61,593 bases of DNA from Chloroflexota bacterium (lineage in GTDB: Bacteria; Chloroflexota; Limnocylindria; Limnocylindrales; CSP1-4): positions 1 to 61,593 of the forward strand of contig SCUO01000024.1 of the NCBI GenBank assembly GCA_004297395.1, read 5' to 3'. Both the position numbers and the translations under genes were made by a program. Below, piece after piece: positions 1 to 8,688 of the stretch (positions are counted from its first letter, which is position 1; each line of letters begins with the position of its first letter). The notes below the pieces were generated by a model. That model was not told where the DNA came from and did not search any database. It worked only from the letters and a program-made list of their open reading frames with translations.

Positions 1-134
1 GGACCGCCCATGCGAGCCATCGTTGCACGCCAGGGGAGCGCCCACAACGGCTGCCAGCGCGTCGACCCGCCGACCCCCGGAATCAGACGATCCGGGGGAT
101 GCACGGTCATCCCCCTCGCCGCGAACCTCAGCGC

Positions 135-2861
135 ATGGACGATCCACACGACTCCGGCCGCTACGAGATCCGCGTTCGAGGCCTCCTGAGCGACACTCTC
201 CTCGGCGCCTTCCCCGAGCTGCACGCACGGCGCCGAAACCGCGTGACCAGCCTGGTCGGGGAGCTGCCCGACCAGGCGGCGCTCCACGGCGTGCTCGCCC
301 GGGTCGAGGCGCTCGGGCTGGAGCTCGTGGATGTACGTCGCATCTCCCCACGCTCGGGGGCGCCAAGCGAGCCCGACGCGGAAGCTCGGACCCGGCGTCG
401 CCGGCCGCGAACCGCGCCGAGCGCCTCCGAGGGACTCCTCCGCGGGTCCCTGGAGTCGCTGACCGACCCGTTCGGCGTAGCATCCGCCGTCCGCGACAAG
501 GCCGGAAACATCACCGATCACCGGATCGACTATTTCAACCTTGCGGCCCGGATTTGGGCGGGGGTGTCGGAGGAGCAGATCATCGGGGCGAGCGCGCGGA
601 TGGTGTATCCGGCGCTGGGGCCGAGCGGCCTGTTCGATGCCTTCAGCCGAGTCATCGAGACCGGCGAGCCGTTCGTGCGGACGGCGTTTGAGTATGCCGA
701 CGTGCTCGCGAACGGCCGCGCGGTGCGCGGGCACTATGACCTCCAGGCCCTGAAGTTCGGCGACCGCGTGATCGTGATCTGGCGCGACGTGACCGAGCGT
801 GAAGCCGTGCTCCGCGAGCGTGAGCGACTGTCCTCGATCGTCGAGGAGTCGCCGGACGGCATCCTCACGACCGACTTTCCGGAGTTGAGAATCACCTACG
901 TCAACCCCGCCTTCGCGGGCGACCTGGGCCTGGACGTTGAACCGTCGTCGCTTCTGGGACAGCCGGTGCTGGAGTTGGTGGACGGCATTCTGGATGCCAA
1001 CACCGTGGCCACCCTCTGGGAGGTGGCCAGCTCCGGGAAGCCGTGGCTGGGCGAGGCCGAGTGGCGTATCAGCGAGGAGCGGTCGCACCGCGTGGAAATC
1101 AGGACGACGCCGCGCCTCGCCGCCGACGGCACCCTCGAGGGCTACCTGGTCGTGGTCCGCGACGTGACCTCGTTGCGCGAGGCCGAGGGCCACCTTGCCC
1201 GCCTTGCTCCGGTCGTCGAGCATGCGCTGGACTTCATCATCGTCACTGACCGGGATGGCAGGATCGAGTCGGTGAACCCTGCGTTTGAACGCCTGACCGG
1301 CTACCCGGCCGAAGAGGTTCTCGGTCGGACCGTCTCGAGCGTGCTCGGCAGCAGGGTCGAATCCCGCGAGGCGGAACGGTCACTCGACGGCGCCAGGCGT
1401 CGTGGCGACGTCTGGACCGGTAACGTGGCCGGCCGCAGGAAGGATGGGAGCCTCCTGGCGGTCGGTCTTTCGCTGGCACCCATCCGGAACGCGGCGGGCG
1501 AGCTCATCGGGACCGTCGAGATCGGCCGCGACCGTTCCCGCGAGCTCGAAGTCGAGGCTGAACACGAGCGCGAATCGCAGATCCGGACGGTCCTCGCCCA
1601 GGGCCTCGGGAACGGGAACCCGGCCCCGGGCGCCACCCTCGAGCAGGCGGCCCAGGCAATCTGCGATGCCCTCGTGGTGTTGCCCTTCATCGACATGGCC
1701 GCGATCGAGGCGTTCACGCATGCCGACGACGTCGAGATCCTGGCGCTGGCCGCCACGGCCGGGGAGCCTCCGATCGCGGGCACGACTCTCGACCCGGCGA
1801 CAGCGGCGATCGTACGCGAGCGCTCCGCGGGTGGCCCCTGGGCCCACCTCGTGGCGAGCGACCCCGCTGCGGCTGGGATCCTAGTGACCGTCGAACCTGG
1901 GCTCCGGGCGATTGCGTACGGTCCCATCGTGCGCGGCGGACAGGCCCTTGGCGCCCTGGTCATCGGCACCGTCGACGACCGCGTCGCGCCGATGCTCGTC
2001 GAGCAGCAGCCAGGGGTCGCCTCCTTCAGCGCCACCGCGGGCGCGTTGCTGGCCGAGGGGTTGCAGACGCGGCGTCGGAAGGATGCCCTGCGCGAGGAGA
2101 TTCGGGCAACGCTTGCCTCGGGCGCCTTCCGTCCGGTCTTCCAGCCGATCGTCGATCTCGAGACGAGGGAGATCGTGGGCTACGAGGCGCTCACTCGCTT
2201 CGACTCGGGCCAGCGTGCGGATCTCTGTTTCGCAGACGCCTGGTCCGTCGATCTGGGGGTCGAGCTCGAACTAGCGACGCTTGCGTGCGCGGTGGCCGTG
2301 GGCAGCCGGCTGCCGGCAGGCCGTTGGCTCGACCTGAACATCTCGCCGCGCCTGCTTGCCGATCCGCGGCGCGTGGCAGATGTGCTCCATGCGGCCGATC
2401 GGCCCCTCGTCCTCGAGATCACCGAGCACGACAAGATCGAGGACTACCCAGCCGTACGCGAAGCCGTCCGGGCACTGGGGAAGGACGTGCGCATCGCGGT
2501 CGACGACGCGGGTGCCGGCGTCGCGAACTTCGGCCACATCATCGAGCTCCACCCGGACTTCGTGAAGCTCGACCTGGGCCTGGTGCGCCGGGTGAACGCG
2601 AACATGGGGCGCCAGGCCATGGTGGTCGGCATGCGGCACTTCTCCCGCAGCGCCGGTTGCCGGCTCGTGGCAGAAGGCGTAGAGACGGTAGCCGAGGCAC
2701 GCACGCTCGATGAGCTTGGGGTCGAGTTCGGGCAGGGCTTTCTCTTCGGTGGCCCCGAGCCTGTCGAGAAGTGGGCCGTCAGGCGGTCGCACGACGCTGA
2801 GGAGGGTCAGCTGATGCTGTCGAATCTCCTCGAGGACCAGACCGACGAGGGCGCGAGCTGA
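135..2861 (+). CDS. Multi-PAS, GAF-like and EAL-domain c-di-GMP phosphodiesterase
   Basis: Soluble 908-residue sensory enzyme predicted to hydrolyse cyclic di-GMP. After a short N-terminal alpha/beta region there are about three PAS folds (roughly 105-215, 225-345, 355-475), then a GAF-like stretch (about 490-640) and a C-terminal EAL domain (about 665-890). No transmembrane segment or GGDEF domain is visible. Key EAL residues are kept: EALTR near 684, LNIS, EITEH, the aspartate pair in DDAGAG near 789, the lysine of KLDL, EGVET near 847 and GQGF. Catalytic activity is therefore plausible, although loop 6 reads DDAGAG instead of DDFGTG. I chose ATG 135, but no clear ribosome site precedes it and an in-frame ATG at 99 is possible. 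The ligands of the PAS domains cannot be told from sequence. Confidence 0.88.
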   Translation: MDDPHDSGRYEIRVRGLLSDTLLGAFPELHARRRNRVTSLVGELPDQAALHGVLARVEALGLELVDVRRISPRSGAPSEPDAEARTRRRRPRTAPSASEGLLRGSLESLTDPFGVASAVRDKAGNITDHRIDYFNLAARIWAGVSEEQIIGASARMVYPALGPSGLFDAFSRVIETGEPFVRTAFEYADVLANGRAVRGHYDLQALKFGDRVIVIWRDVTEREAVLRERERLSSIVEESPDGILTTDFPELRITYVNPAFAGDLGLDVEPSSLLGQPVLELVDGILDANTVATLWEVASSGKPWLGEAEWRISEERSHRVEIRTTPRLAADGTLEGYLVVVRDVTSLREAEGHLARLAPVVEHALDFIIVTDRDGRIESVNPAFERLTGYPAEEVLGRTVSSVLGSRVESREAERSLDGARRRGDVWTGNVAGRRKDGSLLAVGLSLAPIRNAAGELIGTVEIGRDRSRELEVEAEHERESQIRTVLAQGLGNGNPAPGATLEQAAQAICDALVVLPFIDMAAIEAFTHADDVEILALAATAGEPPIAGTTLDPATAAIVRERSAGGPWAHLVASDPAAAGILVTVEPGLRAIAYGPIVRGGQALGALVIGTVDDRVAPMLVEQQPGVASFSATAGALLAEGLQTRRRKDALREEIRATLASGAFRPVFQPIVDLETREIVGYEALTRFDSGQRADLCFADAWSVDLGVELELATLACAVAVGSRLPAGRWLDLNISPRLLADPRRVADVLHAADRPLVLEITEHDKIEDYPAVREAVRALGKDVRIAVDDAGAGVANFGHIIELHPDFVKLDLGLVRRVNANMGRQAMVVGMRHFSRSAGCRLVAEGVETVAEARTLDELGVEFGQGFLFGGPEPVEKWAVRRSHDAEEGQLMLSNLLEDQTDEGAS

Positions 2862-2943
2862 AATCGCGCTGGCCTACAAACGACCCGGTCGGTTGCGGCT
2901 CCTCGATCGTCCCAAGCCGACGCGATCGTCGCGGGCGCGCCTG

Positions 2944-2949
2944 TATCCT
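2944..2949 (+). promoter_or_regulatory. -10 element of a leaderless promoter
   Basis: TATCCT ends 6 nt before ATG 2956, so the predicted transcription start falls on or next to the start codon. No Shine-Dalgarno sequence lies between. No convincing -35 hexamer is seen. Confidence 0.6.
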
Positions 2950-2955
2950 CCGGCG

Positions 2956-3969
2956 ATGGCCGAACCCGAGCTCGTTGACCTCCGCGCGATCGAGACGGCC
3001 CGCGAGGTCGTCGCCGGGCGCGTCCACCGGACGCCGCTGCTGTCCTCGGCCGCCGCGGCCGCGACCGTCCGCCGGGCAACCGGCATCCGCCTGGCCGACG
3101 AGCGCCTCTACCTCAAGGCGGAGCACCTCCAGAAGACCGGGTCGTTCAAGCCACGGGGCATGCTGAACCGCGTCGCCGCGCTCTCCGCGGCGGAGCGGGG
3201 GCGCGGGATCATCACGGTTTCGGCCGGCAACGCCGCGCAGGGGTACGCCTACGCCGGGGCAGCCCTCGGCGTGCCTGTGACCGTGGTGATGCCAGCCGCC
3301 GCCGTGCGCTCCAAGGCCGACGCCGCCGCCGGGTACGGCGCACGGGTCGTCCTGGAGGGCGAGACGATGGACGAGACCTTCGCGGCCCTCGATCGGATCC
3401 GCGATGAGGAGGGCCTCGTCTACTGCCACCCCTTCGACGACGCCCACGTGGTCGCCGGCCACGGCTCCGTGGGCCTCGAGATCCTCGACGACCTGCCGGA
3501 GGTCGATGTCGTCGTCGTCGGGATCGGCGGCGGTGGGTTGATCTCGGGCGTCGCCGCCGCGCTCAAGGAGCGCCGATCAACGGTCCGCGTCTACGGCGTG
3601 GAACCGTCCGGCTCGAACGCGATGAGCCTGGCCCTGGAGGCCTGCGAGCCGGTCCGGATCCAGCCACGGAGCGTCGCCGACGGATTGAACGCGCCGTTCG
3701 CCGGGGGGCTGACCCTGCCGATGGTCCGGCACTACGTGGACGAGATCACCCTGATCGACGACGCCACGATCCTGGCCGGGCTGCGCTTCGCCCTCGGGCG
3801 CCTGAAGCAGGTCCTCGAGCCGGCCGGATCCGCGGCCCTCGCGGCGACCCTCGTGGGGCGAATCCCGATCCGGGAGGGGGAGCGGGTGGCCGTCGTCCTG
3901 TCCGGCGGGAACGTCGACGTGACCAGGCTGGGCGAGCTCATCGCGGGCGCTGCGCCACTGTCGACCTGA
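2956..3969 (+). CDS. Threonine/serine dehydratase (PLP fold type II)
   Basis: Predicted threonine ammonia-lyase, making 2-oxobutanoate and ammonia from threonine, or a serine/threonine dehydratase or racemase relative. The 337 residues show the PLP-lysine motif in KTGSFKPRG near residue 50, the substrate loop SAGNAAQG, and the glycine-rich phosphate loop GIGGGGLISG near 190. It matches the short catabolic type: there is no C-terminal ACT domain, so isoleucine feedback control is not expected. Start ATG 2956 is chosen because the -10-like TATCCT lies 6 nt upstream, and the extra upstream in-frame sequence would cover that promoter. It stands alone, with no isoleucine-pathway genes alongside. 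Substrate preference among threonine, serine and related amino acids cannot be decided here. Confidence 0.88.
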   Translation: MAEPELVDLRAIETAREVVAGRVHRTPLLSSAAAAATVRRATGIRLADERLYLKAEHLQKTGSFKPRGMLNRVAALSAAERGRGIITVSAGNAAQGYAYAGAALGVPVTVVMPAAAVRSKADAAAGYGARVVLEGETMDETFAALDRIRDEEGLVYCHPFDDAHVVAGHGSVGLEILDDLPEVDVVVVGIGGGGLISGVAAALKERRSTVRVYGVEPSGSNAMSLALEACEPVRIQPRSVADGLNAPFAGGLTLPMVRHYVDEITLIDDATILAGLRFALGRLKQVLEPAGSAALAATLVGRIPIREGERVAVVLSGGNVDVTRLGELIAGAAPLST

Positions 3970-4035
3970 CACCCCGCCCGAAGGCCGGCAACCTGGGACG
4001 GCGGCCACGCGACCGCGGCCCGGACGCGGCGGCCG

Positions 4036-4440
4036 TCAGCCGACGCCGAGCTCCTGGAGCCTGTCGTCGTCGATGCCGAGGTGGTGGGCGAGCTCGTGGA
4101 TGACCGTGATCCGGACCTCCTCGGCGAGGTCCCGGGGATCCGGGAAGTCCTCCTCGAGCGGGATCCGGAAGAGCGTGATCCGGTTCGGGACGACCGCCGA
4201 ATCGGCCGCCCACTCGGTCCGCGGCACGCCCTCGTACAGGCCGTACAGGACGTCCTCGAGGTCGAGGTCATTGTCCTCGAGCTGGTCGTCGGACGGCCAG
4301 TCCTCGATGACGACGGCCACCTCGGCCAGCGATTCCCGGAACGGTGAGGGGATCGAGGCGAGGGCCCGGTCGACCAGGCGCTCGAAGGCGTCGGCCCCGG
4401 ACGTGCGGATGCGGCGGCGGCCCCGGGCGCGTTTCGGCAT
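4036..4440 (-). CDS. Minimal zincin-type metallopeptidase (HExxH) family protein
   Basis: Small 134-residue protein of the predicted zinc metallopeptidase family often annotated as Zincin_1/MMP-like. The signature HELAHHLGIDDDRLQELG at the C-terminus contains the HExxH zinc motif with a downstream Asp as a possible third ligand. The centre has the family-typical acidic stretch LEDVLYGLYEG followed by an RITLFRIPLEEDF strand. The N-terminus is basic, with no signal peptide, so it is probably cytosolic. Start ATG 4440 is supported by a minus-strand TACGAT 7 nt upstream. It is divergent from the deacetylase-like gene. Physiological substrates of this family are not known to me; the fold assignment is more secure than any protease activity. 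Confidence 0.82.
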   Translation of the reverse strand: MPKRARGRRRIRTSGADAFERLVDRALASIPSPFRESLAEVAVVIEDWPSDDQLEDNDLDLEDVLYGLYEGVPRTEWAADSAVVPNRITLFRIPLEEDFPDPRDLAEEVRITVIHELAHHLGIDDDRLQELGVG

Positions 4441-4447
4441 CGCGCCC

Positions 4448-4453
4448 ATCGTA
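4448..4453 (-). promoter_or_regulatory. -10 element of leaderless promoter for the zincin gene
   Basis: On the minus strand TACGAT is followed by 7 nt and then ATG 4440, the same spacing seen at many other starts in this window. Confidence 0.6.
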
Positions 4454-4518
4454 GCCGCCGGCCGTTCCGTGCGACGCACCCGGCCGAGCGACCGGCGAGC
4501 CGGGCTCGGGGGAGCGGG

Positions 4519-4524
4519 TACGAT
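4519..4524 (+). promoter_or_regulatory. -10 element of leaderless promoter for the deacetylase-like gene
   Basis: TACGAT is followed by 7 nt and ATG 4532. It favours ATG 4532 over the in-frame ATG at 4523, which lies inside the hexamer. Confidence 0.6.
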
Positions 4525-4531
4525 GCCGCGA

Positions 4532-5653
4532 ATGAAGGTCGTCTACACCGCCCGCCACCTCGCCCACGACGTGACCCACGAGACGTTCCTGGGCCAGGCC
4601 GTCCCGGCCAGCGAGGTCGCCGAGCGGGCCGAGCGGATCCGGGCAAGCCTCGTCGCCGACGGGGGCTTCGAGCTCGCTGACCCGACCGACCACGGGCTTG
4701 CGCCCATCCTCGCCGTCCACGACCCGGGACTCGTCAGGTTCCTCGAGGAGGCCTGGCCGCAGGCCCGCCGCGAGGCCATCAACCGGGCCTTCCTCGTCGC
4801 CGACACCTACCCGGTCCGGGCGATGTTCGAGGGCATGAGCGAGGCCGCCGTCGCCCGGCTCCGGGAGCCGCGGGCCGTGGGTGGCCGGACCGGCTGGTGG
4901 GGCCTCGATTCGAGCAACCCCATCGTCCAGGGCACGTACGACGCGGCCCGTGGCGCCGTCGATGTCGCGCTGACCACCGTCGACCTCGTCCTCGACCAGG
5001 GCGAGGCGGCTGCCTACGGCCTGTGCCGGCCGCCCGGACACCACGCCGCCCGCTCGATGGCCGGCGGCTACTGCTTCTTCAACAACGCAGCCATCGCGGC
5101 GGATTCGATCGCCCGCCGGACTGGCGAGCCGGTGGCGATCCTCGACGTCGACTTCCACCACGGCAACGGCACCCAGCAGATCTTCTGGCGCCGCGGCGAT
5201 GTCTTCTACGCCTCGATCCACGCCGATCCGGCAGACATCTATCCGTTCTTCCTGGGCCACGCCGACGAGGTCGGGGAGGGTCCCGGCGAGGGCGCCAACC
5301 TCAACCAGCCGCTGCCGGCCGGGACCGGGGACGCCGCCTATCTCGAGGCCCTGGACCGGGCCCTCGATGCGATCGCCCGGACGAAGGGCTCGCTGGTCGT
5401 CGTCTCGCTCGGCTTCGACACCTTCGGCCAGGATCCGATCGGGACGTTCGCCCTGACGACCGGGGTCTACCACGAGATCGGGCGCCGGACGGCCGCGCTG
5501 GGACGGCGGCTCGTCATCCTCCAGGAGGGCGGTTACTACCGGCCCGCGCTCGGCGAGAACGCCCGGGCCTGGCTCCGCGGCGCCGACGGGCGGGAGTACG
5601 ACCCCATCCCGGCCGGTGGCTTCGGGCCGGAAGGTGCGAGGATGCCGGCATGA
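4532..5653 (+). CDS. Histone deacetylase-family (class II / AcuC-like) zinc hydrolase
   Basis: Cytosolic 373-residue member of the arginase/deacetylase fold that removes acetyl groups from lysine, acetylpolyamines or related amides. Visible motifs are RPPGHHA (tandem catalytic histidines), [13 protein letters not shown], and [16 protein letters not shown], which carries zinc-binding Asp and His. A late SLGFDTF supplies the second Asp, and GGYY near the end holds the transition-state Tyr. Length is normal for the family. ATG 4532 is chosen from the leaderless promoter spacing. The stop overlaps the folE start by 4 bp (ATGA), so the two are translationally coupled. The functional link to folate or pterin synthesis is unclear; polyamine or small-molecule deacetylation is as likely as protein deacetylation. 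Confidence 0.9.
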   Translation: MKVVYTARHLAHDVTHETFLGQAVPASEVAERAERIRASLVADGGFELADPTDHGLAPILAVHDPGLVRFLEEAWPQARREAINRAFLVADTYPVRAMFEGMSEAAVARLREPRAVGGRTGWWGLDSSNPIVQGTYDAARGAVDVALTTVDLVLDQGEAAAYGLCRPPGHHAARSMAGGYCFFNNAAIAADSIARRTGEPVAILDVDFHHGNGTQQIFWRRGDVFYASIHADPADIYPFFLGHADEVGEGPGEGANLNQPLPAGTGDAAYLEALDRALDAIARTKGSLVVVSLGFDTFGQDPIGTFALTTGVYHEIGRRTAALGRRLVILQEGGYYRPALGENARAWLRGADGREYDPIPAGGFGPEGARMPA

Positions 5654-6357
5654 CTGACCGCCTACCCGAGCACGTGCGGATCCTCGTGGCCGAGATCGAG
5701 ACCGAGATCGGCGAATCGGACGATGCCGCGCGAGCCGCCCCGATCGAAGGTGGCGGTCGCCTGAGCCACGCCGCCCTCGATGCGGCTGGCGGCGCCCGGG
5801 TCGAGGAGGCCGTTCGCGACATCCTCCTCGAGATCGGCGAGGACCCCGACCGCGATGGCCTCATCGGGACCCCCGATCGGGTCCACCGGATGTACGCCGA
5901 GCTGACTGCCGGCTACCACGTTGACCCGGACCGGCTCGTCAACGGCGCGATCTTCGACGTTGCCTACTCCGAGATGGTCGTCGTCCGGGACATCCCCTTC
6001 TACTCGTTGTGCGAGCACCACCTCCTGCCGTTCTTCGGGACCGCCTCGGTCGCGTACATCCCGCGGGGCCGGGTCATCGGCCTCTCCAAGATCCCCCGGA
6101 TCGTGGAGATGTACGCCCGTCGCCTCCAGGTCCAGGAACGGATGACCCAGCAGATCGCCGACTTCCTGAACGATCGCCTCGGGCCCCAGGGCGTCGGCGT
6201 GGTGGTCGAGGCGAACCACCTCTGCGCGGTCATGCGCGGCATCCGCAAGCCGGGAACGGTCATGACCACGTCAGCCGTGCTGGGCCTCTTCCGGACCCGC
6301 GACCGGACCCGGGCCGAGTTCCTCAGCCACCTCCAGCGGCCGGTGTCGAGGGGCTGA
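5650..6357 (+). CDS. folE: GTP cyclohydrolase I
   Basis: Converts GTP to 7,8-dihydroneopterin triphosphate, the first step of folate and pterin synthesis. The 235-residue protein has a family-typical core with zinc ligands Cys121 and His124 in [10 protein letters not shown], and Cys192 in [10 protein letters not shown]. The motif [21 protein letters not shown] and the GTP-binding TPDRVHRMY region are intact. An N-terminal extension of about 45 residues precedes the [20 protein letters not shown] helix; such extensions are common. Start ATG 5650 overlaps the stop of the deacetylase-like gene by 4 bp. No other folate gene (folP, folB, folK) is nearby in this window. Confidence 0.95.
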   Translation: MTDRLPEHVRILVAEIETEIGESDDAARAAPIEGGGRLSHAALDAAGGARVEEAVRDILLEIGEDPDRDGLIGTPDRVHRMYAELTAGYHVDPDRLVNGAIFDVAYSEMVVVRDIPFYSLCEHHLLPFFGTASVAYIPRGRVIGLSKIPRIVEMYARRLQVQERMTQQIADFLNDRLGPQGVGVVVEANHLCAVMRGIRKPGTVMTTSAVLGLFRTRDRTRAEFLSHLQRPVSRG

Positions 6358-6610
6358 CGCGCTCCTCGGCCTCGACCCGGTCGCGCCACTCATCGACGAG
6401 CGCCCCGAACAGGGCCCGCTGCTCGAACGGCAGCGCGTGGCCGGCACGATCGAGGATGGCGAAGGTGCCACGCGGGAACGACGCCTGGAGCGGAAACATG
6501 TCCGCATAGCCGGTGAGCGAATCCTGCCGTCCGTTGAGGATGAGCGCCGGCGGGTCGAACGGTTCCGGCAGGGGGACGAGCGCGCGTGTCACGTCGTCAG
6601 GCCGGGTCAT
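6323..6610 (-). pseudogene. C-terminal remnant of an alpha/beta-hydrolase
   Basis: A 95-residue reading frame that matches only the last third of an alpha/beta-hydrolase. [17 protein letters not shown] carries the acid residue of the triad, and ILDRAGHALPFEQ carries the triad histidine, followed by the closing helix. The oxyanion-hole strand and the nucleophile elbow (GxSxG) are absent, so it cannot be a working hydrolase by itself. The frame opens at ATG 6610, overlapping the end of the GNAT gene by 14 bp, and ends inside the 3' end of the convergent folE. It looks like the trace of a deletion that joined a hydrolase tail to the GNAT gene. Whether it is still translated is unknown. Confidence 0.65.
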
Positions 6611-7139
6611 CGCGGAGCCTGGCGTAGAGGACGAGGTCGTGCCATCCGCCGGCCCGCCACTGGGCCCGCCGGTTGATTCCCTCACGGGTGTAGCCCGCCT
6701 TCTCGAGGGCTCGCTGCTCGGCGACGTTGTCGACGTCGGTCGAGGCCTCGACCCGGTGGGCCGGCGTCGTCGCGAAGAGGTGCTCGGCGATCAGCCGCTG
6801 GGCCTCCGTCCCGAAGCCCTGGCCGCGCGCCTCGGGGACGAGGTCGATGCCGAACATCCAGGCGTCGGATTCGACGTTCGGGCCGTAGCGGACCCGGTGC
6901 CAGCCGATGGTGCCGATGACGGCGCCGTCCTCGATCCGCTCGATGAGGACCATGCCGTTGTGGTCGTTCCGGAGCGGGCCCGTGGCGAGCGCCGCCCGGT
7001 CGATCGGTTCGAACGGCATGCCGAAGTCGTTGAAGCCACCGTCGGACCCCTGGAGGCGCTGCAGGGCGTCGACGGCGTCGGCGTCGGCCGGAGTCACCTC
7101 GCGGAGGCGGACGCGCGCCGGCGGCTGGGTCTCAGTCAC
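6597..7139 (-). CDS. GNAT family N-acetyltransferase (RimJ/RimL-like)
   Basis: A 180-residue acetyl-CoA-dependent acyltransferase of the type acting on protein N-termini, amino acids or antibiotics. The order is typical of RimJ/RimL relatives: [14 protein letters not shown] at the start, [13 protein letters not shown] and [20 protein letters not shown] (acetyl-CoA pyrophosphate loop RGQGFGTEA), then [26 protein letters not shown]. Start GTG 7139 is chosen because TAGGCT lies exactly 7 nt upstream on the minus strand. That -10 overlaps the promoter of the divergent mutase gene. It is followed by the hydrolase remnant. The acceptor substrate is unknown. Confidence 0.85.
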   Translation of the reverse strand: MTETQPPARVRLREVTPADADAVDALQRLQGSDGGFNDFGMPFEPIDRAALATGPLRNDHNGMVLIERIEDGAVIGTIGWHRVRYGPNVESDAWMFGIDLVPEARGQGFGTEAQRLIAEHLFATTPAHRVEASTDVDNVAEQRALEKAGYTREGINRRAQWRAGGWHDLVLYARLRDDPA

Positions 7140-7146
7140 GACGCGC

Positions 7147-7156
7147 AGCCTACAAT
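7147..7156. promoter_or_regulatory. Bidirectional leaderless promoter with shared TA
   Basis: The intergenic region is 24 bp (7140-7163). Minus-strand TAGGCT (7152-7147) and plus-strand TACAAT (7151-7156) overlap by the dinucleotide TA. Each hexamer is separated by 7 nt from its own start codon, GTG 7139 and ATG 7164. Two RNA polymerases could not occupy both at once, so the two genes should compete for initiation. Confidence 0.65.
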
Positions 7157-7163
7157 CCCCGCC

Positions 7164-7568
7164 ATGACGGATCGACCGCTCAAGGTGCTGATCGCGAAGC
7201 CCGGGCTCGACGGCCACGACCGCGGGGCGAAGGTGCTCGCGCGCGGCCTCCGTGACGAGGGCTTCGAGGTCGTCTATACGGGCCTCCGCCAGACGCCCGA
7301 GATGGTCGCCACCGCGGCCCTCCAGGAGGACGTCGACGTTGTCGGGCTGTCGATCCTGTCGGGTGCCCACATGACGCTCGTGCCGCGGGTCACGAAGCTG
7401 CTCCGCGAGGAGGGCCTCGACGACGTCCTCGTGGTCGTCGGCGGGATCATCCCCGACGATGACGCGGCCGAGCTGCGCGCCGCCGGCGTGGCCGGGATCT
7501 TCGGGCCGGGCACGACGATCGCCGAGGTCGCCGAGTTCCTGCGCACCAGCGCCCGCCCGCGCGCCTGA
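7164..7568 (+). CDS. B12-binding small subunit of an acyl-CoA mutase (methylmalonyl-CoA mutase type)
   Basis: A 134-residue stand-alone cobalamin-binding domain. The DxHxxG signature is present as [13 protein letters not shown] near residue 14, where the His is the lower cobalt ligand. The following GLSILSGAH and [15 protein letters not shown] segments line the nucleotide tail pocket. The fold and length match the small subunits of methylmalonyl-, isobutyryl- or ethylmalonyl-type mutases, which pair with a separate large catalytic subunit. No large subunit is in this window. It is followed at 1 nt by the MeaB-type chaperone gene, supporting a mutase role. Which acyl-CoA is rearranged cannot be told without the large subunit. 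Confidence 0.9.
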   Translation: MTDRPLKVLIAKPGLDGHDRGAKVLARGLRDEGFEVVYTGLRQTPEMVATAALQEDVDVVGLSILSGAHMTLVPRVTKLLREEGLDDVLVVVGGIIPDDDAAELRAAGVAGIFGPGTTIAEVAEFLRTSARPRA

Positions 7569-7569
7569 C

Positions 7570-8688
7570 GTGGCCGCGCCGGGCGTTCCTGCGCCCGATC
7601 ACGGCGTCCCCGCAACCGCCGTGTCGGCGCACGACCCGCTGGAGCGGGCGCGGGAGCTGACGGAGGCGGCCATCGGCGGCGACCGCCGTGCCCTGGCGCG
7701 CCTCCTGACCGCCGTCGAGAACCGCACGCCCGTCGCCGAGGCGGCTCTCCGGACCCTCTACCCGATGGCCGGGCGCGCCCACCTCGTCGGGATCACCGGA
7801 CCGCCGGGGGCCGGCAAGTCGACCCTCGTCGCGGCGCTCATCGCGGAGGTGCGGGCGAAGGGTCGCCCGGTTGGCGTGGTGGCCGTCGACCCATCGAGCC
7901 CGATCACCGGCGGGGCGCTCCTCGGCGATCGCGTCCGGATGCAGTCGTACGCCTCGGATCGCGACGTCTTCATCCGCTCGATGGCGGCGCGTGGCCACGC
8001 CGGCGGCCTGGCCTCGACATCGGCCGCCGCCGCGGCCGTCCTGGACGCCTGCGGCTTCGATCTCGTCCTCCTCGAGACCGTCGGCACCGGCCAGAGCGAG
8101 GTCGAGGTCGCCGCGGCGGCCGACACCACGGTGGTCCTCGAGGCCCCGGAGATGGGGGACGAAGTCCAGGCGATCAAGGCCGGCCTGCTCGAGGTGGCGG
8201 ATATCGTCGTCGTCAACAAGGGCGATCGGCCGGGCGCCCAGCGGACCGCATCGCAGCTCAGGGCGATGCTCGTCGCGGTGGCGCGTGTGGGCACCTCGGA
8301 TCGCGGCCACCACGGCGCCGCAGTGCCGTCCGAGATCGATGTGCACGACGCCGCAGGCCCCCAGGCAGCCAGCTCGCCCCCATCAGACCGGCCGCGTCCG
8401 AAGCAGCCCGAGGTCCTCGTCACGACAGCGACGACCGGGGAGGGGATCGCCGAGCTCCTCGCCTCGCTCGATCGGCATCGGGCGGCCGGTCGGGGCGGGG
8501 GGGCATCGGCCGCCCGGCTGGCCCGGGCAGAGGCCCAGGTCTGGGCCATCCTCGGGGACCGGACCCGGGCCGAGCTCCACGCCGCGGATCGCCGCGACGG
8601 CACCCTCGCCGTTCTGCAGGCCGTGGCCGACCACGAGCTCGATCCGTTCACGGCCGTAGACCGGCTGCTGACGAGCCTCCGCGGGTGA
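7570..8688 (+). CDS. meaB: MeaB/ArgK-family G-protein chaperone of a B12-dependent mutase
   Basis: GTPase that gates cobalamin loading and protects acyl-CoA mutases from inactivation. The 372-residue protein has Walker A GPPGAGKST near residue 77, switch motif DPSSPITGGALLGDR, ETVGTGQSE, and the guanine-recognition NKGD near 217. An insertion of roughly 45 residues rich in H, P and S follows the NKGD region (about 235-280). The C-terminal helices are those used for dimerisation. GTG 7570 follows the mutase-subunit stop by 1 nt; an in-frame GTG at 7621 is an alternative if the N-terminal 17 residues are not made. The pairing with the mutase subunit is the usual arrangement. Confidence 0.9.
   Translation: MAAPGVPAPDHGVPATAVSAHDPLERARELTEAAIGGDRRALARLLTAVENRTPVAEAALRTLYPMAGRAHLVGITGPPGAGKSTLVAALIAEVRAKGRPVGVVAVDPSSPITGGALLGDRVRMQSYASDRDVFIRSMAARGHAGGLASTSAAAAAVLDACGFDLVLLETVGTGQSEVEVAAAADTTVVLEAPEMGDEVQAIKAGLLEVADIVVVNKGDRPGAQRTASQLRAMLVAVARVGTSDRGHHGAAVPSEIDVHDAAGPQAASSPPSDRPRPKQPEVLVTTATTGEGIAELLASLDRHRAAGRGGGASAARLARAEAQVWAILGDRTRAELHAADRRDGTLAVLQAVADHELDPFTAVDRLLTSLRG

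Noticed and set aside
4073-4531. Upstream start at 4073 for the deacetylase-like gene
   Set aside because: That segment is antisense to the zincin gene, and the deacetylase family start and -10 element both point to 4532.
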